Source: Candidatus Didemnitutus sp.
GTDB lineage: Bacteria > Verrucomicrobiota > Verrucomicrobiia > Opitutales > Opitutaceae
Assembly (NCBI GenBank): GCA_017991595.1
Contig: JAGOQJ010000002.1
Coordinates: forward strand, 311,386-375,385
Direction of reading: 5' to 3'
DNA: 64,000 nt
The translations under genes were made by a program, and so were the position numbers. Below, piece by piece: positions 44,759-52,140 of the stretch. The notes beneath the pieces are model-generated. The model searched no databases. It had not been told where the DNA came from and worked only from the letters and a program-made list of their open reading frames with translations. Position 1 is the stretch's first letter; the number at the start of each line of letters is the position of its first letter.

Positions 44759-45433
44759 ATGAAAACCACGCTCCTTCTCACCTGCCTCGCGCTCACCTTC
44801 GCCGCGCCCGCCTACGCCGGCTCCTGCTGCAAGAAGCCCGAGCCTCAACCCGCGCCCGCCGCCTGCTGCCCCGCGGACAAGCCCGCTGACGCCGCCGCCA
44901 CGACCGGCAACGGTCGCGAGCTTCCGCCCACGGATTTCACCCGCGAATCGCTTTACCAACTCGACGCCGCCTACACCTCCGACGCCGGCGCACGCTTCAC
45001 GCTCGCGCAGTTGCGCGGACGTCCCGTGATCCTCGCGATGTTTTTCGCCTCCTGCAATTTCGCCTGCCCGCTGCTCGTCGCCGACATCACCCGCATCCAA
45101 GCCGCGCTGCCCGCGCCGCTGCGCGACGAGGTCGCGATCGTGCTCGTGAGCTTCGACACCGTGCGCGACACGCCCGCCGCCTTGAAGAAATACCGCGACG
45201 AACGTCTCCTCGGTGCGCAGTGGACGCTCCTGCACGGCGACGACGATGCCGTGGCCGAACTCGCCGCGCTCCTCGGCGTGAAATACAAACAGGAAGCCGA
45301 CGGCCAGTTCGCCCACTCCAACCTCATCACGATCCTGAATGCCGAAGGCGAAATCGTGCACCAGCGCGCTGGCCTGCAAGGCGGCTTGGTCGATGCCGCA
45401 GCCGCCCTCGTCATGAGCACGGAGAAGCACTGA
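44759..45433 (+). CDS. SCO1/SenC-family copper chaperone with extra cysteine pairs
   Basis: A 224-residue exported thioredoxin-fold protein. The copper site is C99-NFA-C103-P with His186 (AHSN), the SCO arrangement. Between the signal peptide and the fold is a short linker with two extra Cys pairs (GSCCKKP and AACCP), which could bind additional copper. SCO proteins load copper into oxidase CuA sites; in the nirK unit it may serve NirK or the CuA subunit encoded at 48510. A second SCO gene is at 50958. Confidence 0.87.
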   Translation: MKTTLLLTCLALTFAAPAYAGSCCKKPEPQPAPAACCPADKPADAAATTGNGRELPPTDFTRESLYQLDAAYTSDAGARFTLAQLRGRPVILAMFFASCNFACPLLVADITRIQAALPAPLRDEVAIVLVSFDTVRDTPAALKKYRDERLLGAQWTLLHGDDDAVAELAALLGVKYKQEADGQFAHSNLITILNAEGEIVHQRAGLQGGLVDAAAALVMSTEKH

Positions 45434-45477
45434 GCCGCCGCCCCTCGCGGCGCAGCCATCTTCCGTCTCCCATTCCC

Positions 45478-46680
45478 ATGCGCAGATCCCTCGCCATCCT
45501 TCTCTTCTTCGCCTTATCCGGGTCCGTTGTCGCCGCCGAACCCGCCTCGCTCGCCGACGCGGTGCAGCAAGGCAAGCTCTCGCTCCAAGCGCGCCTGCGC
45601 TACGAGCACGTGGACCAGACCGCGCTGCGCGACGCCGATGCGCTCACGCTGCGCACGCGCGTGGGTTTCACCACCGCGAGCTTCCGCGGCTGGCAAGCCA
45701 TGCTCGAAGGCGAGAACGTTTTGCCCGTCGACGGCTCCGCCTACAGCCAGGCCGGCCTGAATCCCGGCGGCGCCGGTCGCGCCGTCGTCGCCGATCCGGC
45801 CTCGACCGAGATCAACCAACTCTGGCTTGCCTTCGCTCACGCGCAGACCCGCGGCACGCTCGGCCGCCAGCGCCTCGTGTTGGACAACGCCCGCTTCATC
45901 GGCGACGTCGGCTGGCGCCAGAACCAGCAGACCTTCGACGCCTTCGTCGTCACCGACAAGTCGCTCGCTCAGACCACGCTCACCTACGCCTATCTCGACC
46001 AGATCAACCGCGTCTTCTCGCACCGCCACGCGCAGGGCAAATGGGAGTCCGATTCGCACGTCGTGCACGCGAGCTACGCCGGCCTTCCGCTCGGCACCGC
46101 GAGCGCCTACGCCTACCTCCTCGATTTCGGCAACGCCGCAACCAACTCCTCCGCCACCTACGGCGTGAGCCTCGCCGGCGCGCACCCGTTCTCCGCCGAC
46201 CTCAAACTCGCCTACCGCGCCGAGTTCGCCACGCAGAGCGACTTCGGCAACAACCCGCAAAACTACTCCACGCACTATCTCGCCCTCGAGGCCGGCCCCG
46301 CGTGGAAGAATTTCGGTCTGTCGCTCGGCATCGAGCAGCTCGGCTCCGACAACAACGTCGGCTTCAAGACCCCGCTCGCCACGCTCCATGCCTTCAACGG
46401 CTGGGCCGACCTCTTCCTCGCCACGCCCGCCGCCGGGCTGCGCGACACCTATGTGAAGGCGAGCGCCGCGCTCCCGCAGGCGGTCTCGCTCCTCGCCTTT
46501 TATCACCGCTTCGAAGCCGATCGCGGCGGAGCCGACTACGGCGACGAATTCGATGTGCAACTCGCGCGCAAGTTCGGCCAGCGCGTGACCGCGACAATCA
46601 AGTTCGCGGACTTCAGTCGTGAGAGCACCGCGTTCCCGGATGTCCGCAAGTTCTGGTTGCAGATCGAATACGTGCACTGA
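45478..46680 (+). CDS. alginate-export-family (AlgE-like) outer-membrane barrel
   Basis: A 400-residue protein with a signal peptide (to GSVVAAEP) and a C-terminal strand ending FWLQIEYVH, typical of an outer-membrane beta-barrel. Alternating-residue strands run throughout (LSLQARLRYEHVDQ, ELNQ-like Trp-rich girdle strands, HAFNGWADLFLAT). The family (alginate_exp domain) includes anion-selective porins found beside nitrate/nitrite genes in several phyla. Here a role in letting nitrite or another anion through the outer membrane is inferred. It closes the nirK unit; a terminator stem follows. Confidence 0.8.
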   Translation: MRRSLAILLFFALSGSVVAAEPASLADAVQQGKLSLQARLRYEHVDQTALRDADALTLRTRVGFTTASFRGWQAMLEGENVLPVDGSAYSQAGLNPGGAGRAVVADPASTEINQLWLAFAHAQTRGTLGRQRLVLDNARFIGDVGWRQNQQTFDAFVVTDKSLAQTTLTYAYLDQINRVFSHRHAQGKWESDSHVVHASYAGLPLGTASAYAYLLDFGNAATNSSATYGVSLAGAHPFSADLKLAYRAEFATQSDFGNNPQNYSTHYLALEAGPAWKNFGLSLGIEQLGSDNNVGFKTPLATLHAFNGWADLFLATPAAGLRDTYVKASAALPQAVSLLAFYHRFEADRGGADYGDEFDVQLARKFGQRVTATIKFADFSRESTAFPDVRKFWLQIEYVH

Positions 46681-46712
46681 GTCACGGCAGGGCGCATCTT
46701 GGATTTTTAGCG

Positions 46713-46733
46713 GGGCCGATCTCGGATCGGCCC
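46713..46733 (+). terminator. terminator stem after the nirK unit
   Basis: A perfect 9-bp stem GGGCCGATC/GATCGGCCC with a TCG loop, 33 bp past the stop at 46680. The following TGTTGCGTT is only weakly T-rich. Confidence 0.6.
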
Positions 46734-46839
46734 TGTTGCGTTGGGAGCCACAACGTCGCCTGTTGCGCTGGAATTCTTGGCGTGCCGGCACGCTCGCAAC
46801 ACGGCGGCGATGGAACAGCGCCCCTTCCGCGCGCAAAAC

Positions 46840-46881
46840 TTGACGACCGTCAAGGCGCGCGGTGGTGCGTTCCGCTAAAAC
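46840..46881 (+). promoter_or_regulatory. FNR/DNR-type box and -10 for the NO reductase unit
   Basis: TTGACGACCGTCAA (46840-46853) is a perfect palindrome. TAAAAC (46876-46881) starts 22 bp after it. The predicted start is 46888, the A of the ATG, so the mRNA should be leaderless. Confidence 0.72.
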
Positions 46882-46887
46882 TGCGCC

Positions 46888-48351
46888 ATGCCTCCCGCCT
46901 TGGCGCACCCGCTCACTTCTTCGGCGACTCCTTCGCCTGTCCTCAGCCGCACCAACATCCCGGCCGCGCGACCGGTGCTCCGCTCGACCGCGGGCATCGC
47001 GGTGGGGCGCGTGTGGTTCGGATTCGCCATCGGCAGCCTCGTGCTCGCCGGCCTGCTCTCGCTCACGCTCGTGGTCGGGCGTCTGCCGTTCCTCGGAGCC
47101 GTCTTCACCGATCCGCTGTTTTTCAAACGGGCGCTCGTCGTGCACGTCGATCTTGCGTTGGTGGTTTGGTTCCAAGCCGGCGCGGCGGCATTTCTCGGCC
47201 TAGCTCTGGGCCGCGTGCTGCCCCGCCGGCTCGTGGGCCTCTCCTTTGCGCTCGCCGGCGCGGGGCTGGTCGGCCTGCTTGCCGGCGCGCTGATGCCAGG
47301 CGCCGAGCCGATCCTCGCCAACTACGTGCCCGTGATCGACCACCCGGTGTTCCTCACGGGCTTGGCCGCGTGGTTCCTCGGCACGGGGCTTTTCTTCACG
47401 CTCACCCTCACCGCCCGTCCCTCCGCCGACACGGGCCTGCCCGCGGACGTTCTCGTCGCGCTCCGGGCCGCGGCGGCGGGCAATCTCATCGCGCTGGCCA
47501 CGTTCGCGGTGGCGTGGCGGACCACGTTGTCCGGCCTGCCCGCGATCGGATTCTACGAGCTCGTGATGTGGGGCGGCGGACACGCCCTGCAGGCGGCGAA
47601 CGTCGCGCTGATGCTCGCGCTGTGGCTGCTGCTGTTGCAACGCTGGTCGGGCCGTTCCGTTCTCACACCCAGCACCAGCGCCGGTCTCCTCGGGGCGCTG
47701 ATCCTGCCGCATGGGATGCTGCCCTTCGTCGCCGCGCTCGGCACGTCGAACGGCGCGTATGTCGAGCTCTCCACCGACCTCATGCGCTGGACGCTTTTCC
47801 CGGTCATCCTGATCGTGCTCGGCTTGGGGCTGCGTCATTGGCGGCTGCACCGCCGGTCCGTGCCCGCCAGCGAGGAATCCTACCGGCTCGCCGGCTTTGC
47901 CGGGAGCGCGACGCTCGCCGCGCTCGGCCTGATCCTCGGGGCGATGATCCGCGGGTCGAACACCCTCGTGCCCGGACATTATCACGCCGCCATCGGGGCC
48001 GTGACGCTCGCGCTGATGACGGCCGCCTACGATTTTTGCCGCGCCGTCTCGCCCCGCGAAGTCGCGGCGCGCGCCATCACCGGAGCGCGTCATCAGCTCC
48101 TGATCTTCGGCGCGGGTCAGGCGGTGTTCGCCCTCGGTTTCGCCATCGCCGGCCTGCACGGCCTCGGGCGCAAGCAATACGGCGTCGAGCAGCACGTGCG
48201 CACGGCCGGCGAATACGTCGGCCTCGGCGTCATGGGCTTCGGCGGTGCGCTCGCCGTCGTGGGCGGGCTCCTGTTCCTCGCCGCCATGCTGCGCTGCGCC
48301 GTCGCGTGGCGCACCTCGTCCCTCTCCCTGAACACCACCACCCAATCATGA
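46888..48351 (+). CDS. divergent heme-copper-oxidase subunit I-like membrane protein
   Basis: A 487-residue protein with about 12 hydrophobic helices. Some ligand-bearing helices of the superfamily are recognisable: VVHVDLALVVWFQ (a low-spin heme His on helix II), FYELVMWGGGHALQAANV (a His where the first CuB/FeB ligand would sit) and GSNTLVPGHYHAA (the HxH pair for the two hemes). I do not find the His-His dyad that completes the CuB/FeB site, so it may bind heme without being a terminal reductase. It is first in the unit and overlaps the next gene by ATGA. Its partner is the subunit I at 49080. An electron-transfer or accessory role in NO reduction is inferred. Confidence 0.72.
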   Translation: MPPALAHPLTSSATPSPVLSRTNIPAARPVLRSTAGIAVGRVWFGFAIGSLVLAGLLSLTLVVGRLPFLGAVFTDPLFFKRALVVHVDLALVVWFQAGAAAFLGLALGRVLPRRLVGLSFALAGAGLVGLLAGALMPGAEPILANYVPVIDHPVFLTGLAAWFLGTGLFFTLTLTARPSADTGLPADVLVALRAAAAGNLIALATFAVAWRTTLSGLPAIGFYELVMWGGGHALQAANVALMLALWLLLLQRWSGRSVLTPSTSAGLLGALILPHGMLPFVAALGTSNGAYVELSTDLMRWTLFPVILIVLGLGLRHWRLHRRSVPASEESYRLAGFAGSATLAALGLILGAMIRGSNTLVPGHYHAAIGAVTLALMTAAYDFCRAVSPREVAARAITGARHQLLIFGAGQAVFALGFAIAGLHGLGRKQYGVEQHVRTAGEYVGLGVMGFGGALAVVGGLLFLAAMLRCAVAWRTSSLSLNTTTQS

Positions 48352-48497
48352 ACAACGACCAAAAAATCCATCCGTGGCAGAAAGTCTTGGACAACCCCTG
48401 GCTGCTGCTCGCGCTCGGCGTCATCGTGCCGTTCCTCTCCTACACCGCGTGGGGCTGGATCGAGCTGCTGATGACCAAACCCGCCCTGCTGCCCTGA
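48348..48497 (+). CDS. 49-residue single-TM subunit
   Basis: The ATG overlaps the stop of the upstream gene (ATGA), implying coupled translation. The protein has a short polar head (MNNDQKIHPWQKVLDN), one hydrophobic helix (WLLLALGVIVPFLSYTAWGW) and a short tail. It resembles the small structural subunits of heme-copper oxidases in size and layout, but I recognise no family. The CuA subunit gene starts 12 bp later. Confidence 0.7.
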   Translation: MNNDQKIHPWQKVLDNPWLLLALGVIVPFLSYTAWGWIELLMTKPALLP

Positions 48498-48509
48498 ACG
48501 CCCCGTCCC

Positions 48510-49061
48510 ATGAGCCTGCGTCCCCTTACCTCCCCTTGGTTCCACGCACCCGCCGGTCACGAGAAGCTGTGGCTCGGCATCGCCGTGCTGTGGTGCTTCG
48601 TGATGTCGCTGATGATGCCTTACTGGCATTTCCGCGGTAAGCAGAACAGCCGCGGCGAAGCCTACACCGTCGCACCGGCCGATTTCCTCGCCCGCACGGA
48701 GCAGTTCATCGCCGCCAACCGCGTCGGCACCTTCACGAATCCGGTCGACAATCCCTTCATGAAGGAGCTGCCGATCGTCGAGCCCGCGCCCGGCGGCGAC
48801 GCCTACCTCGTCGCGCGCATGTGGCAGTGGTATCCGGCGCTGCGCCTGCGCCTCGGCGAGACGTATCGCCTGCACATGTCGGCGCTCGACCTGCAACACG
48901 GCTTCTCGCTCCAGCCGCTGAACATGAACTTCCATGTCCTTCCCGGCTACGATCACGTCATCACCATCACGCCCACCTCGAAGGGCGAGTTCACCATCGT
49001 GTGCAACGAATTCTGCGGCATCGGCCATCACGCCATGACCGGGAAGATCTTCGTCGAATAA
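48510..49061 (+). CDS. CuA-containing subunit II of the heme-copper NO reductase candidate
   Basis: A 183-residue protein with one N-terminal membrane helix (LWLGIAVLWCFVMSLMM) and a periplasmic cupredoxin domain. The full CuA site is present: His130 in LQHGFSLQ and C165-NEF-C169-GIG-H173-HA-M176 (CxxxCxxxHxxM). CuA takes electrons from a soluble carrier such as cytochrome c. It lies directly before subunit I, with 18 bp between. It is short for a cytochrome oxidase subunit II, with one helix instead of two, as in ba3-type enzymes and CuA NO reductases. Confidence 0.88.
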   Translation: MSLRPLTSPWFHAPAGHEKLWLGIAVLWCFVMSLMMPYWHFRGKQNSRGEAYTVAPADFLARTEQFIAANRVGTFTNPVDNPFMKELPIVEPAPGGDAYLVARMWQWYPALRLRLGETYRLHMSALDLQHGFSLQPLNMNFHVLPGYDHVITITPTSKGEFTIVCNEFCGIGHHAMTGKIFVE

Positions 49062-49079
49062 CCGGCCCCGCCCAACGCC

Positions 49080-50813
49080 ATGACCACCGCTACCGCCACC
49101 TTCCCTTCCTCGGCCGGCGACTCGCACTCGCTCGATGCCGCCGGCGCCCCGAAGCGCGTCTGCTCCACCACGGGGCTCAACGTCTGCCTCGGCGCCCAGC
49201 GCTTCATCAAGCTCAATGCCGTCGCCGCCGTCGTGTTCCTCCTCGTCGGCGGCATCGCCGCGCTGCTGCTCGCGCTCACGCGCTGGCAGACCGTGCACCT
49301 GCTGCCCGTCGACTGGTTCTACCGCATCCTCACGCTCCACGGCATGAACATGCTGATCCACTGGATCCTGTTCTTCGAGGTCGCCGTGCTCTACTTCGCG
49401 TGCACCACGCCGCTCAACGCCAAGCTCTACTCGCGCAAGGTCGCGTGGGTGTCGTTCGCCATGATGCTCGTCGGCGCGCTGATGGTGAACGTCGTCATCC
49501 TCGCCGGCAAAGCTGACGTGCTGATGACGTCCTACCTGCCGCTCGTCGCACATCCGGGTTTCTACCTCGGCATCATCCTCGTCGCCGTCGGCACGCTGAT
49601 CGCCGTCTACAACTTCTTCGCCACGCTCTACGTCGCGAAGCGCGACAAGTCCTACACCGGCTCGATGCCGCTCGTGACGTTCGGCGCCACCGCGGCGGCG
49701 ATCATCGCGGTCGTCACGCTGCTGCACGGTGCGCTCGTGATGATCCCGACCTTCGCCTACTCGATGAACTGGCTGCCGCAGCCCGATCCGGCCTGGTATC
49801 GCCTCATCTGGTGGGGCCTCGGTCACCAATCGCAGCAGGTCAACGTCTGCGCCATGGTCGCGATCTGGTATCTCATCGGCAACCTGTCGACCGGCGCGCG
49901 CCCGATCAACGAGGCGGTCTGCCGCACGGCGTTCGCGCTCTACATCATCTTCATCAACATCGCCTCGGCGCACCATCTCCTCGTCGATCCGGGCGTGGGC
50001 TCCACCTGGAAGATCTGGAACACCTCCTACGCCATGTATCTCGCGGTGCTCGCCTCGATGGTCCACGGTTTCACCGTGCCGGCGGGCATCGAACTCGCGA
50101 TGCGCGAGAAGGGTTACACGCGCGGCCTGTTCGGCTGGGTCACGGCGCTGCCGTGGAAGAACCCCGCCTTCTCCGCCGCGGCGCTGTCGGTGGTCATCTT
50201 CGGTTTCATCGGCGGCATCACGGGCGTCACGCTCGGCACGCAGCAGATCAACATCATCGCGCACAACACGCTCCGCATCCCCGGCCACTTCCACGCCACC
50301 GTCGTGGGCGGCACATCGCTCGCGTTCATGGGCCTCGCCTATTACGTGATTCCGCTGTTCTTCCAACGCGACTTCATCGGACGCGGCTTCGCCCGCGTGC
50401 AACCGTGGCTCTTTGCCGCGGGCATCACGATGCTGTCGTTCGGCATGTCGTTCGCGGGCTCGATGGGTGTTTCCCGTCGCTCGTGGGACATCGACGCGCA
50501 AGGCATCTACAGCGCCGCGACGCACCTCTGGCTCGGCCTCGTCGGCATCGGCGGCGTGCTCGCCTTCACCAGCCTGCTCATCTTCGTGCTCCTCTGCGTG
50601 GGCACGCTGCTCTTCGGCAAGAAGACCGAAGGCCGCCCGATGGCCGACTGGGGCACCGTGCAGCCGCTCGCCGGCTTCAAGGAAGGCTCCCTCGCTCACG
50701 ACCACTACGCGACCAAGGGCACGATCATCCTCACCCTCGTGTTCCTCGGCTGCTTCGCGGTTTACTACTTCGCCAACTGGAAGGCGCTGGCCGACGTCTG
50801 GCCCGTGCGCTGA
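49080..50813 (+). CDS. heme-copper subunit I, NO reductase type (no cross-link Tyr)
   Basis: A 577-residue protein with about 14 hydrophobic helices. Ligands in order: low-spin heme His87 in LTLHGMNML; His249 in GLGHQSQQVNV (first CuB/FeB ligand); His298-His299 in ASAHHLLVDPG; His403 and His405 in GHFHATVVGGTSLAF. In oxygen reductases of the A type the segment reads HPEVY, and the Tyr is cross-linked to the His; here the Tyr position is Gln253 and the Glu is absent. Loss of this Tyr is typical of NO reductases outside the cNOR/qNOR groups (sNOR, eNOR, gNOR described in recent genome surveys). With FNR-box control and nirK, NO reduction is the best reading, but oxygen reduction is not excluded. 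A strong terminator stem follows. Confidence 0.85.
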   Translation: MTTATATFPSSAGDSHSLDAAGAPKRVCSTTGLNVCLGAQRFIKLNAVAAVVFLLVGGIAALLLALTRWQTVHLLPVDWFYRILTLHGMNMLIHWILFFEVAVLYFACTTPLNAKLYSRKVAWVSFAMMLVGALMVNVVILAGKADVLMTSYLPLVAHPGFYLGIILVAVGTLIAVYNFFATLYVAKRDKSYTGSMPLVTFGATAAAIIAVVTLLHGALVMIPTFAYSMNWLPQPDPAWYRLIWWGLGHQSQQVNVCAMVAIWYLIGNLSTGARPINEAVCRTAFALYIIFINIASAHHLLVDPGVGSTWKIWNTSYAMYLAVLASMVHGFTVPAGIELAMREKGYTRGLFGWVTALPWKNPAFSAAALSVVIFGFIGGITGVTLGTQQINIIAHNTLRIPGHFHATVVGGTSLAFMGLAYYVIPLFFQRDFIGRGFARVQPWLFAAGITMLSFGMSFAGSMGVSRRSWDIDAQGIYSAATHLWLGLVGIGGVLAFTSLLIFVLLCVGTLLFGKKTEGRPMADWGTVQPLAGFKEGSLAHDHYATKGTIILTLVFLGCFAVYYFANWKALADVWPVR

Positions 50814-50839
50814 TCGGATTTTTCTCAGCCTAGTGCTCG

Positions 50840-50875
50840 CGGGGCGGCGGGCCGACCGCCGCCCCGCTTGTTTGC
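50840..50875 (+). terminator. intrinsic terminator after NO reductase subunit I
   Basis: A perfect 11-bp stem CGGGGCGGCGG/CCGCCGCCCCG (50840-50850 with 50856-50866, loop GCCGA) is followed by CTTGTTTG. It separates the structural genes from the SCO gene at 50958. Confidence 0.65.
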
Positions 50876-50957
50876 CGACTGCCCTTGGGACAGCAGGTCC
50901 GGCTCTTCGCGTCCTGCTCCACGCCGGCCACGCCTCGTTTTCTCTTCTCTGCTCACC

Positions 50958-51938
50958 ATGCTCGCTCCTGCTCACTCTCCCGCTTCGCCACCGCGCGGCC
51001 GCGCCAGCGCCGTCGCGCGGGCCGGACAGTTTTTCACCGGCGCGGGCCTGATGGTCTTTCTCGTCACGGCGCTCGCCGCCTACGAGGCGTTTCTCCTCTT
51101 CACCATTTTCTGGCCGCTGGAGAGCGGCTGGCTCGGCGGCTTCGTGCGCGATTTCCAACTCTGGTGCTACAACCTCGACCCGCGCACCGGCGGCATGTCG
51201 TGGACCGCCGTCAGCGTCATGCTGATCGAGCCGCTTTTCGTCGTCGGCGTGGCTGTCGTGCTCTGGCGATCGACCCTCCTGCAACTGCGCTACGCGCACA
51301 CCTGGCGCCGTCACGCCGGCGCCGCGATCGCGGCCCTGCTCGTCATCGCCGGTGCCATTGCTGGTCTCGTCGCCTACGCGCAAGCCGAGATGCGCGCGAC
51401 AGAAACGCTGCCGCCGTTCCCCAGCGAGCGCATCCGCGTCGCCCTCGAGATCCCTGACGTGCCGCTCATCGACCAGAAGGGCACGCCCTTCCGTTTCTCC
51501 GACCTGCACGGCGAGGTCGTGCTCGTCACCGGCATCTACGCCGCGTGCACCACCGCCTGCCCCGAGATCATCAAGGAAACGCGTGCTCTGCTCGCGGACT
51601 TGCCCGCAAACGAGCGCACCGGCGTGCGCGTTGTGGCGCTGACCTTGAATCCGGAATACGAGACGGCCGAGCTGATGGACCTCATGGCGCAGAGTCAGGG
51701 TTTCACGCATCCGGAATTCCGCTACGTGAACACCGACCGGCCGGCCGACATGCTTGCGCTGCTCTCGCGCCTGCAATTCTCCCGCGTCCGCAATCCCGAA
51801 ACGGGCGTCATCGAGCACGTGAACCTCTTCCTCCTCGTCGATCGCCGCGGCCAGATCGCCTACCGCTTCACGCTCGAACCCCGTCACCGCGCCTGGCTCC
51901 GCGCCGCCCTGAGTTCCCTCCTCGCCGAATCTCGATGA
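50958..51938 (+). CDS. membrane-anchored SCO-family copper chaperone
   Basis: A 326-residue protein. Three hydrophobic stretches lie in residues about 25-150 (FFTGAGLMVFLVTALAAYEAFLLF, VMLIEPLFVVGVAVVLW, AAIAALLVIAGAIAGLVAY), which is more than the single anchor of ordinary SCO proteins. The periplasmic thioredoxin fold then carries C197-TTA-C201-P and His287 (EHVN), the copper ligands. It probably matures the CuA site of the subunit at 48510. The start at 50958 is the ATG closest to the first membrane helix. The paired palindromic sites at 51961-52047 follow its stop. Confidence 0.85.
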   Translation: MLAPAHSPASPPRGRASAVARAGQFFTGAGLMVFLVTALAAYEAFLLFTIFWPLESGWLGGFVRDFQLWCYNLDPRTGGMSWTAVSVMLIEPLFVVGVAVVLWRSTLLQLRYAHTWRRHAGAAIAALLVIAGAIAGLVAYAQAEMRATETLPPFPSERIRVALEIPDVPLIDQKGTPFRFSDLHGEVVLVTGIYAACTTACPEIIKETRALLADLPANERTGVRVVALTLNPEYETAELMDLMAQSQGFTHPEFRYVNTDRPADMLALLSRLQFSRVRNPETGVIEHVNLFLLVDRRGQIAYRFTLEPRHRAWLRAALSSLLAESR

Positions 51939-51960
51939 TCGCCCGCGCCACCTTCCCATC

Positions 51961-52047
51961 AAGTAACCTATTAGGTTACCATTTTCCCCGAACATCCGCC
52001 GCGCAACGAGTGCCGCGCGTGCTGCTTGGTAACCTAATAGGTTACTT
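51961..52047. promoter_or_regulatory. pair of 20-bp mutually inverted palindromic operator sites
   Basis: Site 1, AAGTAACCTATTAGGTTACC, is at 51961-51980; site 2, GGTAACCTAATAGGTTACTT, is at 52028-52047. Each contains a perfect 8-bp inverted repeat GTAACCTA-n-TAGGTTAC, and site 2 is the exact reverse complement of site 1. They stand out as AT-rich in GC-rich flanks. They lie 93 bp or more upstream of the ATG at 52141 and are probably bound by a dimeric repressor or activator of that gene. The regulator is unknown. Confidence 0.75.
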
Positions 52048-52140
52048 TGTGGCCGCTGACTGGCGCGGTGCGCGGGCAACCGAGCGCGGAGCGAAGGATG
52101 CACTCCATGCTCGGGCCGAGTGCAGCTGGAGGAATTGGCG

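Noticed and set aside
48117..52103. A 1328-codon open frame on the minus strand
   Set aside because: It is antisense to the NO reductase genes, whose metal-ligand motifs are intact; the minus translation is low-complexity and charged.
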